A stretch of DNA of 64,000 bases from Flavobacterium zhairuonense (GTDB lineage: Bacteria; Bacteroidota; Bacteroidia; Flavobacteriales; Flavobacteriaceae): NCBI RefSeq assembly GCF_004352915.1, contig NZ_SJSY01000066.1, forward strand, positions 62,001-126,000. Direction: 5' to 3'. This document shows positions 16,798 to 25,837 of the stretch, in pieces (positions within the stretch are counted from its first letter, which is position 1; the number at the start of each line of letters is the position of its first letter). Position numbers and translations under genes: made by a program. The notes below the pieces were generated by a model that saw only the letters and a list, made by a program, of their open reading frames with translations, was not told the origin of the DNA and did not search any database.

Positions 16798-18048
16798 TCT
16801 ATTTTGCAACCATCCTTCCGGATTCATATTTGTTGTATTTTGAAGTATCAAAAACTTAATAGTTGTTTTTCCAGTATCTCCGCTGGTTCTTACTTTTCCT
16901 ATACTTTGCTTCGTATTTACTTTATCACCTTTTGCAACTGATACTGAACTTAAATTTTGATAAACCGTAAAATAATCTCCATGCTGAATCATAACAGCTC
17001 TGTTGATTGGAGATAAAACAATTACACTCGAAACCTCGCCTTCAAATACCGCACGAGCAGTTGCTCCTTGTTCTGTTGTAATCTCAACTCCAGAATTGTG
17101 AACCGTGATCGAAGGATGCAGCGGGTGTGGCTGATCGCCGTAACCTAGCGAAACAAATCCTTTTTCAACTGGCCAAGGTAATTTTCCTCTGTTTGCTTTA
17201 AAATCAGCAGCTAATATTTTTCCTTCTGGCGTCAAAGCAATTTTAGAAGAAGAAACTGGCGCTGTTGAAGATGTCGATCCAGGGTTTTCTTTTGCTCTTT
17301 CAAGAGCTGCTTTTCTATTTGCTTCGGCAATTGCTTCACGAATCAAGCGATCAATTTGTCTGTCAATTCGTTTTGCTTCTGCTTGTTTGTTTCTAGTATC
17401 AGCAATGATTTTGTTTTTGTCTTTTTTAAGCGAATTAACTAATTTTTGTTGCTCTTTCTTTTCTACTTCTAAGCTTTGTTTTTCTTTTTGATTTTCAGCA
17501 ATAATTTTTTTCTTAACCTGTCTTTGTCCGTCCAATTTTGCATTAAAATCAACTAATTGAGCTGTTTTAGATTGAATTTCTAAACCTTGATTTTTTCTAT
17601 AATTTGTGTACTGCTTTAAATATTGAGCTCTTTTGTAAGCTTGCAAAAAGCTTTCAGATGACAAAATAAACATCGCTCGGCTTTGCTCAGAACGGCTTTT
17701 GTATGATTTTAAAATCATCTTCGCATAATCTGCTTTCAAAACTGTCAATTCTTTTTTCAACTTATTAACCTGAACTTGATTAATGTACATGTCATTACTT
17801 AAAATTCGCTCCTGCTTTGCAGTCGTATTAATAAGTTTCTCTTTCAGCTTAATTTTATTCGCCTGAATCATGTAAACATTTACAGCCGATTTTTCTTGTT
17901 TCTTTACAGACTGAAGCATTTTTTCATTATCTCTAATTTCCTGCTGAATTTGCGCTTTACGCTGTTCAAGTTTTTCTTGCTGTGAATCCTGTGCCCACGT
18001 AAAAGTAGTGGCACAAATAAAAATTAGGCTTAGGAGAAATTTATGCAT
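16795..18048 (-). CDS. EnvC/NlpD-like coiled-coil protein with degenerate LytM domain
   Basis: After a signal peptide (MHKFLLSLIFICATTFTWAQ) comes a long coiled coil to about residue 260, a linker, and a C-terminal LytM/M23 domain. The LytM zinc-binding residues are incomplete: VHNSGVEI keeps the first His, but the later HxH position reads VYQNLS. This is the state seen in EnvC-type activators, which control amidases rather than cut peptidoglycan. The amidase at 12244 is a possible client (inference). The ATG at 18048 is chosen over an upstream ATG at 18069 because it starts the signal peptide. Last gene of a six-gene envelope group and followed by a terminator. Confidence 0.85.
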   Translation of the reverse strand: MHKFLLSLIFICATTFTWAQDSQQEKLEQRKAQIQQEIRDNEKMLQSVKKQEKSAVNVYMIQANKIKLKEKLINTTAKQERILSNDMYINQVQVNKLKKELTVLKADYAKMILKSYKSRSEQSRAMFILSSESFLQAYKRAQYLKQYTNYRKNQGLEIQSKTAQLVDFNAKLDGQRQVKKKIIAENQKEKQSLEVEKKEQQKLVNSLKKDKNKIIADTRNKQAEAKRIDRQIDRLIREAIAEANRKAALERAKENPGSTSSTAPVSSSKIALTPEGKILAADFKANRGKLPWPVEKGFVSLGYGDQPHPLHPSITVHNSGVEITTEQGATARAVFEGEVSSVIVLSPINRAVMIQHGDYFTVYQNLSSVSVAKGDKVNTKQSIGKVRTSGDTGKTTIKFLILQNTTNMNPEGWLQNR

Positions 18049-18071
18049 GTTTCTGTTTTCTTTTTGCAAAT

Positions 18072-18854
18072 TTACTTAATTATAACTTTTTTATACCCAC
18101 TTGGAACGCTGTATGGGAAAGAAAGTTCTTCATTAAATGAAATATTATTATAATTTAAACTAATGTTTGTTTTGCCTTTTGGCTGTATTGCATTAATTTC
18201 AATATTTGTTGGAAGCGTTCCTTGATTAAATGTTTTATTATCTGAATAGATAATTTCCAGATTTACATTTTCTGCCGATTGTGAAATTTCTTCCTTCTGA
18301 ATCAAATATTTTTCTGAATCTAAGTAAAATATCTTTTTTACTTTGTCTTCTTTTTCATCTTCTAAACGAAATAGATTTTCTACAATCGTCTGTGTATATT
18401 TTCCTTTTCTTAAATCGTCAAGTGCTTCTCCAACCAATAAATTCTGAACTTTGCTGTAATCCAACTCTGTTCCCAGCCATTTGCTTAAACTAGTGAAATC
18501 ACCTTCATAATAGGAACCTTTCACTTTTTCATAATAACTAACTGTTGTTGGCGTAATCAAAGCTTTTGCCATTGTAATTCCAAGGAAACGAACACTTATC
18601 AAAATCTGTTTGTCTTTTTCGATTTTAATATCGGCAGTAACATTCTGACTTTGCTTTTCATCTTCATATCTTGCGCTGGCTTTTATACTTAAAGTTGAAA
18701 AATCTAACTTATTGTTATAATGTTTTTCAATTGCTTTTTTATCTTCTTTTGGCGCTTCTTCTGTTTTAGTAGTATTGTTTTGTACTGCTACAGCTTTTGA
18801 TTTGCATGAAATCACAAAAACCGACAGTAATACAACTGCTATATATTTTTTCAT
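18072..18854 (-). CDS. DUF4292-like lipoprotein
   Basis: A 260-residue lipoprotein with signal MKKYIAVVLLSVFVISC (Cys17). The mature part has LDFSTLSIKASARYEDEKQ then a beta-rich fold related in shape to LolA/LolB-like lipid-binding proteins, as expected for the DUF4292 family (identified from memory). It starts 2 nt after the TPR gene ends and is followed after 23 nt by the EnvC-like gene, so translation is probably coupled. The family is found in this same neighbourhood in other flavobacteria. A role in envelope lipid or lipoprotein handling is plausible but not shown. Confidence 0.75.
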   Translation of the reverse strand: MKKYIAVVLLSVFVISCKSKAVAVQNNTTKTEEAPKEDKKAIEKHYNNKLDFSTLSIKASARYEDEKQSQNVTADIKIEKDKQILISVRFLGITMAKALITPTTVSYYEKVKGSYYEGDFTSLSKWLGTELDYSKVQNLLVGEALDDLRKGKYTQTIVENLFRLEDEKEDKVKKIFYLDSEKYLIQKEEISQSAENVNLEIIYSDNKTFNQGTLPTNIEINAIQPKGKTNISLNYNNISFNEELSFPYSVPSGYKKVIIK

Positions 18855-18856
18855 CT

Positions 18857-20206
18857 TTACTTCTTTTGTTTTAATAACTCATTGGCCTTCAAAAAGTATT
18901 CCTCTTTTTTCTTGGCATCTCCCAACCCATTGTACGCCTCTCCTAATTGAATATTAAAATTTGATTCCAACGTTTTATCATCAACAACATAATCAAGCCC
19001 CATTTCTAAAACGGTTTTTGCATTCTTAAATTGTTTTAACTGATTGCTTCCCAGTCCTGCATAATAATAAAATTGTGGCTGGCTCGGATAAACTTCAATC
19101 ATATTCATTGCTCTTTTGGTCATTGGTTCAAATTGTTTTGCTTGCGTATAAGCTTCAAGCAAAAGCAAATTGGTTTCGCGATCGGTATCTGAATGTGCTT
19201 TTAAATCTTTTTCATAATATTTAATTGCATTTTCATATTGACCTTTGCTGTGATAAAATTTCCCGATTTCTTTTGCAACGTCAACATTTGGGTCGTTATC
19301 AAAATAAGAAATCGCTTTCTCTAAATCTGGAGCGTATTGCGGATTTTTATTAGTATAAATCAAAAATTCATTCAAAGTTCTGTGCTTGATTTTTGAATCA
19401 ATTTTTGAACTTGCCAAAATAATATTCATTGACTTAATTGCTTTGTCCGCTTGGTTGGCATCCAAATACGTTTTGAACAAACTTACCTGCGCCCATTCAG
19501 AACTTGGGACTTCTTTTGCCAACTTTGTCGCAACCTCTAAAGCTTTGTCATTATCATCTGATTTTGAGTATAAAATAATCAGATTAAGATAATTTGATTC
19601 TTCTTTCGGATTCTTTTTAATCTGATCAATCAAATTAGAAATTTCGGCATTTTGATATTTTCCCTGCGATAAAATCTGCATTTTGTAACGATCACGATCT
19701 TCAGATTTTCCAAATTTATCATTCATTTCGTTTATCGTAGCAAGTGCTTTATCAAATTGATTTGTAAGCATGTATAACGAAATCAAATCATCTTTGTATT
19801 CTTCATCAAAAACAATAATTTTCTGAATCGTTTCTATCGCCAACGGATAATTCTTGGTTTCATAACTTACATCATAAATTCCAAGCCAATACCATTTGTT
19901 TTTCGGATCTAATTGTGTAGCTTTTTCAAAAGCAGTATTTGCGCTTTGATAATCTCTTAAAGAAAAATAATTTTTCCCCAATTCAAAATAAGCAACAGCG
20001 TCATTAGGTTTTAGTTTAATACATTTTTCTAATGATACTATAGCTTTATCATAATTTTCAATTCCTTTTTGTTTCAAAGATTCATAAAAAGCATCTTGAT
20101 ATTCATCTGGTGCCATAGCAATATCTTCTGGTTCAGTCTGAGCCAAAACCGAGTTTGAATTGCCAAGCAAAACAAGAAATAAAATTACAAAAACGCTTTT
20201 TTTCAT
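18857..20206 (-). CDS. Exported TPR-repeat protein
   Basis: A 449-residue protein with a signal peptide (MKKSVFVILFLVLLGNSNSVLAQ). The rest is nearly all tetratricopeptide repeats, for example DAVAYFELGKNYFSLRDYQSA near residue 70 and QFYYYAGLGSNQLKQFKNA near 385, about ten in total. TPR proteins act as scaffolds; here it should be periplasmic. It lies 2 nt upstream of the DUF4292 lipoprotein gene and 51 nt after the nucleotidyltransferase gene. No catalytic motif. The partner is likely within the same operon. Confidence 0.85.
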   Translation of the reverse strand: MKKSVFVILFLVLLGNSNSVLAQTEPEDIAMAPDEYQDAFYESLKQKGIENYDKAIVSLEKCIKLKPNDAVAYFELGKNYFSLRDYQSANTAFEKATQLDPKNKWYWLGIYDVSYETKNYPLAIETIQKIIVFDEEYKDDLISLYMLTNQFDKALATINEMNDKFGKSEDRDRYKMQILSQGKYQNAEISNLIDQIKKNPKEESNYLNLIILYSKSDDNDKALEVATKLAKEVPSSEWAQVSLFKTYLDANQADKAIKSMNIILASSKIDSKIKHRTLNEFLIYTNKNPQYAPDLEKAISYFDNDPNVDVAKEIGKFYHSKGQYENAIKYYEKDLKAHSDTDRETNLLLLEAYTQAKQFEPMTKRAMNMIEVYPSQPQFYYYAGLGSNQLKQFKNAKTVLEMGLDYVVDDKTLESNFNIQLGEAYNGLGDAKKKEEYFLKANELLKQKK

Positions 20207-20257
20207 TCTTTTTACAATTTATTTTTTTAAATCAAAAAGAATCTGCTGATACTCTTT

Positions 20258-21274
20258 TTATTCTAAAACTGAATAATCTCCAATACTAATGCTAGTGAAT
20301 TTACCATCATAACTAACGTGATTTCCAATCATCGCATTGTCTAAGTTAGCGTTTTTTATTTGAGAATACGTTTGTATTAAGCTATTTTTAATAGAACTGT
20401 CTGTGATACGACATCCTTTTCCAACAGAAACATTTGGTCCAACTGTTGTATTCTTCAAGACCACGTTTTCTCCAATATAGCATGGTGGAATAATTGTTGC
20501 GTTTTCTAGTGTCACATTATAATCAACTAAATGCTCGCCGTCGTTATGCAAAAATCCTAGCATTCTGCTATTTGTTTCAACCGTAACATCTTTGTTTCCA
20601 CAATCCATCCATTCATCAACACTTCCGGTTTTGAAAACTTTTCCGTTCGCCATCATTGCTTTGATTCCGTCATTGATTTGGTACTCGCCTCCATTTTGGA
20701 TATTATTATCTAAAACACCTTGAAGTTCTTTTTTCAAATCACCAACTTCTTTGAAATAGTAAATTCCGATAACCGCTAAGTCACTTACAAATTCTTTTGG
20801 TTTCTCAACCAACTCAATAATTTCATTGTTTGAATTTAATTTCACAACTCCAAAAGCCTCTGGTTGCTCTACTTGTTTTACCCAAATTACAGCATCTGCA
20901 GAAGGATCCAATTCAAAATCAGCTCTGATCAAAGTATCTGCGTAAGCGATAACTGCAGGACCAGAAAGTGATTCTTTCGCACACATAATCGCGTGACCTG
21001 TTCCTAAAGGCAAATCCTGACGGTAAATAGATGCTTTTGCTCCAAGGCCTTTAGCCAAATCCTCTAAACTTGTCACAACATCTTCGCCAAAGAAAGCTTC
21101 GTCACCTAAAATAAATGCAACTTCTTCAATTGGTTCTTTTAAAATTTTAGCAATATCTTCCACCAAACGGTGAACGATAGATTTTCCTGCAACCGGAATT
21201 AGTGGTTTTGGAACGGTTAAAGTATGTGGTCTAAGTCTCGAGCCACGGCCCGCCATTGGAACTATTATTTTCAT
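20258..21274 (-). CDS. Sugar-1-phosphate nucleotidyltransferase with hexapeptide tail
   Basis: The N-terminus is the NTP_transferase signature MKIIVPMAGRGSRLRPHTLT with VPKPLIPVAGK (conserved Gly, Arg and Lys23), followed by YADTLIRADF, the metal-binding Asp segment. The C-terminal ~90 residues (IIPPCYIGENVVLKNTTVGPNVSVG) are a left-handed beta helix of hexapeptide repeats. This architecture is shared by GlmU-like, glucose-1-phosphate thymidylyl- and mannose-1-phosphate guanylyltransferases; the sugar is not decidable by eye. It makes an activated sugar for envelope glycans, in keeping with the flippase two genes upstream. ATG start. Confidence 0.88.
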   Translation of the reverse strand: MKIIVPMAGRGSRLRPHTLTVPKPLIPVAGKSIVHRLVEDIAKILKEPIEEVAFILGDEAFFGEDVVTSLEDLAKGLGAKASIYRQDLPLGTGHAIMCAKESLSGPAVIAYADTLIRADFELDPSADAVIWVKQVEQPEAFGVVKLNSNNEIIELVEKPKEFVSDLAVIGIYYFKEVGDLKKELQGVLDNNIQNGGEYQINDGIKAMMANGKVFKTGSVDEWMDCGNKDVTVETNSRMLGFLHNDGEHLVDYNVTLENATIIPPCYIGENVVLKNTTVGPNVSVGKGCRITDSSIKNSLIQTYSQIKNANLDNAMIGNHVSYDGKFTSISIGDYSVLE

Positions 21275-21359
21275 TTTATCTTTATTTTTGTGGGAAGATT
21301 AAAAAAACCTTCTTGGTTTGGTTCTTAATTTTTAATTTAAAAGTATTGATTACTTCAAA

Positions 21360-21794
21360 CTATTTCACACCAGTACTTCCAAAACCTCCAGCGCCTCTTG
21401 AGGTCTCAGATAATTCTTCAACTTCAATCCACTCTGCTCTTTCGTGTTTTGCGATAATCAATTGTGCAATTCGTTCACCATTTTCAATAACGAATTCCTC
21501 ATTTGATAAATTTACTAAAATCACTCCTATTTCACCTCTATAATCGGCATCAACGGTTCCTGGAGAATTCAAAACGGTTACGCCTTTTTTTGCTGCGAGC
21601 CCGCTTCTTGGTCTTACTTGTGCTTCGTAGCCAATTGGCAATTCAATAAAAAGTCCTGTTTTTACAATAGTTCTCTCTAAAGGTTTTAACGTAATTGGTT
21701 CTGTTAAATTAGCACGCAAATCCATTCCTGCTGAAGCAATTGTTTCGTAGTTTGGCAAGTCGTGCTGTGATTTATTTATGATTTGTATTTTCAT
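21360..21794 (-). CDS. dut: dUTP diphosphatase
   Basis: Trimeric dUTPase that hydrolyses dUTP to dUMP and keeps uracil out of DNA. All five family motifs are visible in order: [31 protein letters not shown] (catalytic Asp), GERIAQLI and [10 protein letters not shown] at the mobile C-terminal arm. 144 residues, as usual. It is placed 29 nt after the flippase gene, a common flavobacterial arrangement although the jobs are unrelated. Confidence 0.95.
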   Translation of the reverse strand: MKIQIINKSQHDLPNYETIASAGMDLRANLTEPITLKPLERTIVKTGLFIELPIGYEAQVRPRSGLAAKKGVTVLNSPGTVDADYRGEIGVILVNLSNEEFVIENGERIAQLIIAKHERAEWIEVEELSETSRGAGGFGSTGVK

Positions 21795-21823
21795 TTTTTT
21801 GCTTTAAATTTTTAAACGCGATC

Positions 21824-23284
21824 TTATTTTCTCTTCATAATTCCTTTAATTGTATCTTTTTCAAAATGGTAAACCATATACATAAAAATTAAAAGAAGAG
21901 GAATCCCAACATAATATTTTTCTCTAAATCCGTAAAATGAAATTATTGAAAATAATATTGAAACGCCTAAATAAGCACCAATTTTGTTCATGTCATAAGG
22001 AATTGGGTAATATTTATTTCCGAGGGTATACGAAATAAGCATCATACTTCCGTAAGCAGAAATGGTCGCAATTGCAGACCCATAATAACTATATTTTGGG
22101 ATCAAAAGATAATTTAAAACCAAAGTCACAATTGCGCCAACAATAGAAATATAAGCTCCAATTTTTGTTTTGTCTGTCAGTTTATACCAAACAGATAAGT
22201 TATTGTAAATTCCTAAAAAGAAGTTTGCCAAAATAATCAGTGGCACCACTTTCATTGCTTCCCAGTACGATTTGTTATCTAGCAATAAAAATTTTAAGAC
22301 ATCTGCAAAAACAATAACTCCCAATAAAATCAATGATCCTAAAATCACAAAGTATTTCGTGATTACGGCATAAGTTTGTGGGGCATTTTCATTTTTTGCA
22401 TGGCTAAAAAAGAAAGGCTCAATTCCTAATCTGAAAGCTGTTGCAAATAGAACCATAAATAATCCTAATTTGTAACAAGCTGAATAAGCACCGACTTCAG
22501 ATTTTGCTAAATTTTCAGGAAGCAAATATCCTAATAAGATTTTATCAAAATGCTCATTTACGGCAAATGCCAATCCGGCAACCAAAATAGGAAGTCCGTA
22601 CTTCATCATTCTTCTCCAAAGTTCTGGGTCGAATTTTCGGCCAAGTGAAAGATAATTTGGCGAAAGCACAATGAAAGTGGCCAAACTCGCCAAAAGATTT
22701 GCAATGAAAATATATGCTATTTGGAAATTCTCAACATATAAATTATCCCAAACAGAATTTGGATTTGAAGCGGCAAGTTTTGGCAAATACATTAAGAAGA
22801 AAATATTCAGCACTAAATTTATTACGACATTTCCAATCTTAATTGCGGCATAAACCATTGGTCTCTGATTGGCTCTTAATTTTGAAAATGGTATCAAAAC
22901 CAAAGCGTCCAAAACTAAAATCCAAACTGAATATGTGATATACTGAACATCTACTTCGGCCCAGGTTGCTAGAGTATTTCTAAAAATCAAAGCCGCAAAC
23001 AAAAACCCAATCGACGACCAAAATATTGAAATTGTAGAAGTCGCAATTACATTTTTCTTATCTTCTTCGGCACTATAAAATCTGAAAAAAGCAGTTTCCA
23101 TTCCGTACGAAAGAACAACATTAAAGAAAACCATCCAAGACAAGACAATCGAAACTTCACCATATTCTGCTGTTGGCAAAATGCCTGTATATAATCTGAC
23201 CAATAAAAAACTCAGCATTCGAGGTAAAACCGTTGCTAGTCCGTAAATCGCAGTTTGTTTGAATAGATTTTTATATAATCCCAA
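21824..23284 (-). CDS. Oligosaccharide flippase (Wzx/MATE-like)
   Basis: A 486-residue membrane protein with about 14 helices, of the polysaccharide-export (MVF/Wzx) superfamily: LFKQTAIYGLATVLPRMLSF at the first helix and MKYGLPILVAGLAFAVNEHFD in the middle are typical. It would flip lipid-linked sugars across the inner membrane. The start is TTG at 23284; no ATG fits before the conserved MGLYKNLFKQ. First gene of the run flippase-dut-nucleotidyltransferase-TPR-DUF4292-EnvC. The substrate may be the glycan built with the nucleotidyltransferase two genes down. Confidence 0.85.
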   Translation of the reverse strand: MGLYKNLFKQTAIYGLATVLPRMLSFLLVRLYTGILPTAEYGEVSIVLSWMVFFNVVLSYGMETAFFRFYSAEEDKKNVIATSTISIFWSSIGFLFAALIFRNTLATWAEVDVQYITYSVWILVLDALVLIPFSKLRANQRPMVYAAIKIGNVVINLVLNIFFLMYLPKLAASNPNSVWDNLYVENFQIAYIFIANLLASLATFIVLSPNYLSLGRKFDPELWRRMMKYGLPILVAGLAFAVNEHFDKILLGYLLPENLAKSEVGAYSACYKLGLFMVLFATAFRLGIEPFFFSHAKNENAPQTYAVITKYFVILGSLILLGVIVFADVLKFLLLDNKSYWEAMKVVPLIILANFFLGIYNNLSVWYKLTDKTKIGAYISIVGAIVTLVLNYLLIPKYSYYGSAIATISAYGSMMLISYTLGNKYYPIPYDMNKIGAYLGVSILFSIISFYGFREKYYVGIPLLLIFMYMVYHFEKDTIKGIMKRK

Positions 23285-23378
23285 AATAATTTAATAATAA
23301 AGTTCGTAAAACAAAAATAACCAATTCTTTGGTTTAATAATGATTTTGCAGGTTCAATAAAACAAGTTGTTCGTGTTT

Positions 23379-23825
23379 TTATTGCGTTAATTTGGTTTCG
23401 TCCAAAACTTTTACAAAGTGAAATCCTTTTGGGCCATATCCTTGATTGTAGTAAAAGCGATGTGCGCCAAAATTTCCTGTAAATGCATCCAAAACAATAC
23501 TGCTGCAACCTAGATCTTTTGCCTTTTGGTCAACATAATCTGTTAGCAATTTTCCTATTCCTTTAGATCTGTATGCTGGATTTACGACAAAATTATCAAT
23601 CTCAAGATATTTTCCTGTCCAAAGTTTTGTCGCCGACCAACAACCCGTTATCCCTAAACAAGAATCATTTTCAAAAACCCCAATCTGAATGTAATTGTGT
23701 GGTACCATCTCCAAAAGAAAAGATTGATATTTTTCAACTGAAAGTTTCGGATATAGAAATCGCATCGTTTCAATTTGCTCTAGCATTTCTTCGATTGTAG
23801 TAAGTTCTCGTATTTGAAATTCCAT
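23379..23825 (-). CDS. GNAT family N-acetyltransferase
   Basis: A 148-residue GNAT enzyme. The acetyl-CoA-binding motif A is IDNFVVNPAYRSKGIGKLL (Arg-x-x-Gly-x-Gly), followed by CSSIVLDAFTGNFGAHRFYYN, the motif B region ending in the usual Tyr-rich helix. A start at TTG 23846 is possible, but the ATG at 23825 (MEFQIRELTT) matches the usual GNAT beginning. It may be a separate unit, 94 nt before the flippase gene. The acceptor is unknown. Confidence 0.85.
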   Translation of the reverse strand: MEFQIRELTTIEEMLEQIETMRFLYPKLSVEKYQSFLLEMVPHNYIQIGVFENDSCLGITGCWSATKLWTGKYLEIDNFVVNPAYRSKGIGKLLTDYVDQKAKDLGCSSIVLDAFTGNFGAHRFYYNQGYGPKGFHFVKVLDETKLTQ

Positions 23826-23953
23826 TATACTAAAAATAAACCTCAAAAATACTCAATTTTTCTACGTTTATCATATAATTCTAAAACAACTAAAGATGTG
23901 AAATGTATAAAAAGACAAAAAAATTATATAATTTTTTACAATTGCTTCTATAT

Positions 23954-23961
23954 TAACTTTG
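23954..23961 (+). promoter_or_regulatory. -7 box for a small RNA transcript
   Basis: TAACTTTG, a full match to TAnnTTTG, placed just before the tandem RNA units. No box of this form faces the other way in this gap, which favours plus-strand transcription. No clear -33 TTG is seen. Confidence 0.5.
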
Positions 23962-24010
23962 TACAACAGGGAATGAGAAAAGCTAAAATGCAACCCTTTA
24001 AAAAAGTAAA

Positions 24011-24144
24011 GCATTGGGACGGATAAAGCTAGTTTGTTCCCATTAAAGACAAAGCACAAGGGATTGATTCTGCTGAAATGTAACCCTCAAAAAAACAGAG
24101 CATTGGGACTAATAAAGCTAGTTTGTTCCCATAAAAGACAAAGC
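24011..24144 (+). repeat. 89-nt-period tandem repeat inside the small RNA
   Basis: The 45-nt core at 24011-24055 and its copy at 24100-24144 agree at 42 of 45 positions. The differences are two bases in the hairpin loop and one after the stem. The parts between the cores diverge in sequence but keep pairing, so structure is being conserved. Confidence 0.85.
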
Positions 24145-24176
24145 AAAACAGAGGTGATAAATCTGTGCAATAATTT

Positions 24177-24231
24177 TATAAAATGGTAGTGATTCTCAAT
24201 TTATGTTTAAATTGAGAATCACCATTTTATA
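24177..24231 (+). terminator. Long hairpin ending the small RNA
   Basis: Arms at 24177-24203 and 24208-24231 pair almost throughout (GATTCTCAATTTA with its complement, and TATAAAATGGT with ACCATTTTATA), with a 3-nt bulge and a TGTT loop. It is very stable. The downstream flank is A-rich, so termination is probable but processing is possible. Confidence 0.65.
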
Positions 24232-24266
24232 AACAAAAAATTAAAAAGCTAAAACCTTATATAAAG

Positions 24267-24298
24267 AAAATAGCCGACAAATACTTGTCGGCTATTTT
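24267..24298 (-). terminator. Terminator of the ABC-OmpA-AAA operon
   Basis: AAAATAGCCGACAA (24267-24280) pairs perfectly with 24285-24298 across a 4-nt loop. It lies 4 nt beyond the stop codon of the AAA+ gene and ends in a T-run on the minus strand. Confidence 0.9.
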
Positions 24299-24302
24299 GC
24301 TA

Positions 24303-25829
24303 TTATTCCTTATCCTTTACTTCAAAATTAACATTTTGCTCTGTTTCTTTTGGCTCCGGAATATCTTCTTCAGTTAATGTTTTTAAAACTTTATTGGTGA
24401 TCTTTTTTAATTTCACAATTCTGTTGGCCTGATTCTGCACACATTTTTCAAATAAATTTCTAACCACTCGTGCATTTCCAAAACTTTCATTTTTACTTTC
24501 ATATAATAATTCAAAAGTATCTGTAAGTTTTTCTTTTGCATCTTCAGAAATAATAAAATCAGACTTCGAACAAAACGATTCAAAAATTTGAAATAATTCT
24601 TCTGGAGTAAAATGACCAAAATGAAAATACCTGTTAAAGCGAGAACGCAACCCCGGATTTGATTCTACAAAAATCTTCATTGGTTCTGTATATCCAGCAA
24701 CAACAACGGCAAGATCTTCACGATGATCTTCCATTCTTTTTAGCAAAGTGTTTACTGCTTCGGCACCATAATCATTTCCAAATGCATTTTGATTTAATGC
24801 ATAAGCTTCATCAACAAACAATACTCCTCCAAGACTTGCCTCTACAGCATTATTTACTTTTGTCGCCGTTTGCCCTACATAACCTGCAACCAAACCTTCC
24901 CGGTCTGTTTCAAACATTTGACCTTTTGACAGAAATCCTAAGTGTTTAAAAATTCTGCTTAAAAGTCTGGCAACAGAAGTTTTTCCGGTTCCGGGCGGGC
25001 CAAGAAAAACGGTATGAAGCGTAATTTCTACATTCTTCAATCCTTGTTCTGAACGCTTTTTTTGTATTTCCAATAAATTGACAAGTTCCGAAACGTCTTT
25101 TTTTACTTCCGTCAAACCCACTAATTCATTTAATTCTTTAAGAACTTTTTCCAGTGTATCTTCTTCAGGCAGATTATCCGGCTCTTTTTTCTTCTTTGAC
25201 TTGTTCAGATTTAAACCCAAATAGTCATTAAAAGCTTTCTCATTTTCAAATTTTTTATGAAATGAAAAGTATAGGAAGTTTTGATATCTGATTAAGATTT
25301 CTTCTAATTTATTATTCTTTTTTTCAGCTAAAATTTCCGGCAACAAATATTTGTTTTCTATTCCATTTGAAGCTGGTATTTTATTCTCGCTTTTTATTTT
25401 GCTGAGATGATTTTTAAAACTTTCCGAAAAAACCAACTGATTTAGTTCACTAACAGAATTTTCATCGGCAAAATGTTTATTGCGCAACGCGTCATAATAA
25501 TAGGCTAGAACAAACTCTTGTTTTTCACTTTTTGTTCCTTGTTCTTTTTCATAAAGCTGAATAACATCTGAAAGAAAAAAATGTTCTGCCTTAAACAATC
25601 CTCCTCTGGAAAAAGATGGATTTACGGTTTGATTTATCTTTTGAATAAACTCTGTATCCTGATTTAATTGATTGCAAATCTCAAGAATTTGCCTGGTTTC
25701 TTTTTGCAAATCCATAATAAATGAAGCCGTAAAAACGGCTTCATTATTAGGTATGTTTGTTTCTAAATATTTTTTTAGAGACAAAAATGATTCTTCTATA
25801 ATTGATATCGGATTGTTTTTCTTTGACAT
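24303..25829 (-). CDS. CbbX/CfxQ-type AAA+ ATPase
   Basis: Residues 1-220 are a helical domain of unknown type, 220-265 a coiled linker, and 270-480 an AAA+ module: FLGPPGTGKTSVARLL (Walker A 277-284), MFETDREGLVAGYVGQTA (pore-loop region), GGVLFVDEAYAL (Walker B 337-342), VVVAGYTEPM (sensor) and NPGLRSRFNRYF (arginine finger region, Arg395/Arg397). This is the CbbX branch, which remodels protein complexes; Rubisco is absent, so the target differs. The unusual N-terminal domain may read the partner. Last gene of the six-gene operon, 8 nt after the ABC ATPase. It may disassemble or activate the transporter (inference). Confidence 0.85.
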   Translation of the reverse strand: MSKKNNPISIIEESFLSLKKYLETNIPNNEAVFTASFIMDLQKETRQILEICNQLNQDTEFIQKINQTVNPSFSRGGLFKAEHFFLSDVIQLYEKEQGTKSEKQEFVLAYYYDALRNKHFADENSVSELNQLVFSESFKNHLSKIKSENKIPASNGIENKYLLPEILAEKKNNKLEEILIRYQNFLYFSFHKKFENEKAFNDYLGLNLNKSKKKKEPDNLPEEDTLEKVLKELNELVGLTEVKKDVSELVNLLEIQKKRSEQGLKNVEITLHTVFLGPPGTGKTSVARLLSRIFKHLGFLSKGQMFETDREGLVAGYVGQTATKVNNAVEASLGGVLFVDEAYALNQNAFGNDYGAEAVNTLLKRMEDHREDLAVVVAGYTEPMKIFVESNPGLRSRFNRYFHFGHFTPEELFQIFESFCSKSDFIISEDAKEKLTDTFELLYESKNESFGNARVVRNLFEKCVQNQANRIVKLKKITNKVLKTLTEEDIPEPKETEQNVNFEVKDKE

Positions 25830-25837
25830 ATTCTAAT

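Larger units (their letters stand above)
23968..24235 (+). ncRNA. Candidate small RNA of two tandem structured units
   Basis: The 477-nt gap between the GNAT and AAA+ genes has no credible gene but holds two units repeated at 89-nt spacing. Each has an AGGG...CCCT pairing, a small hairpin (CTTTA/TAAAG in unit 1, CTC/GAG in unit 2, a compensatory change), then a conserved UGGGA(C)...UUCCCA hairpin with an AAAGCUAGUUU loop, and a GACAAAGC tail. An ACAGA/UCUGU hairpin (24148-24166) and a long terminal stem follow. The -7 box at 23954 predicts a start near 23968. Possible matches are the Flavo-1 class or a tandem riboswitch-like element; I cannot assign it. Confidence 0.6.

Noticed and set aside
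23814..24059. Short open frames on both strands over the small-RNA region
   Set aside because: They cross the tandem units and promoter, have no family-like composition, and the repeat conserves pairing rather than codons.
24011..24144. CRISPR array
   Set aside because: Only two copies, 45-nt cores and no Cas genes; the spacers are themselves similar.
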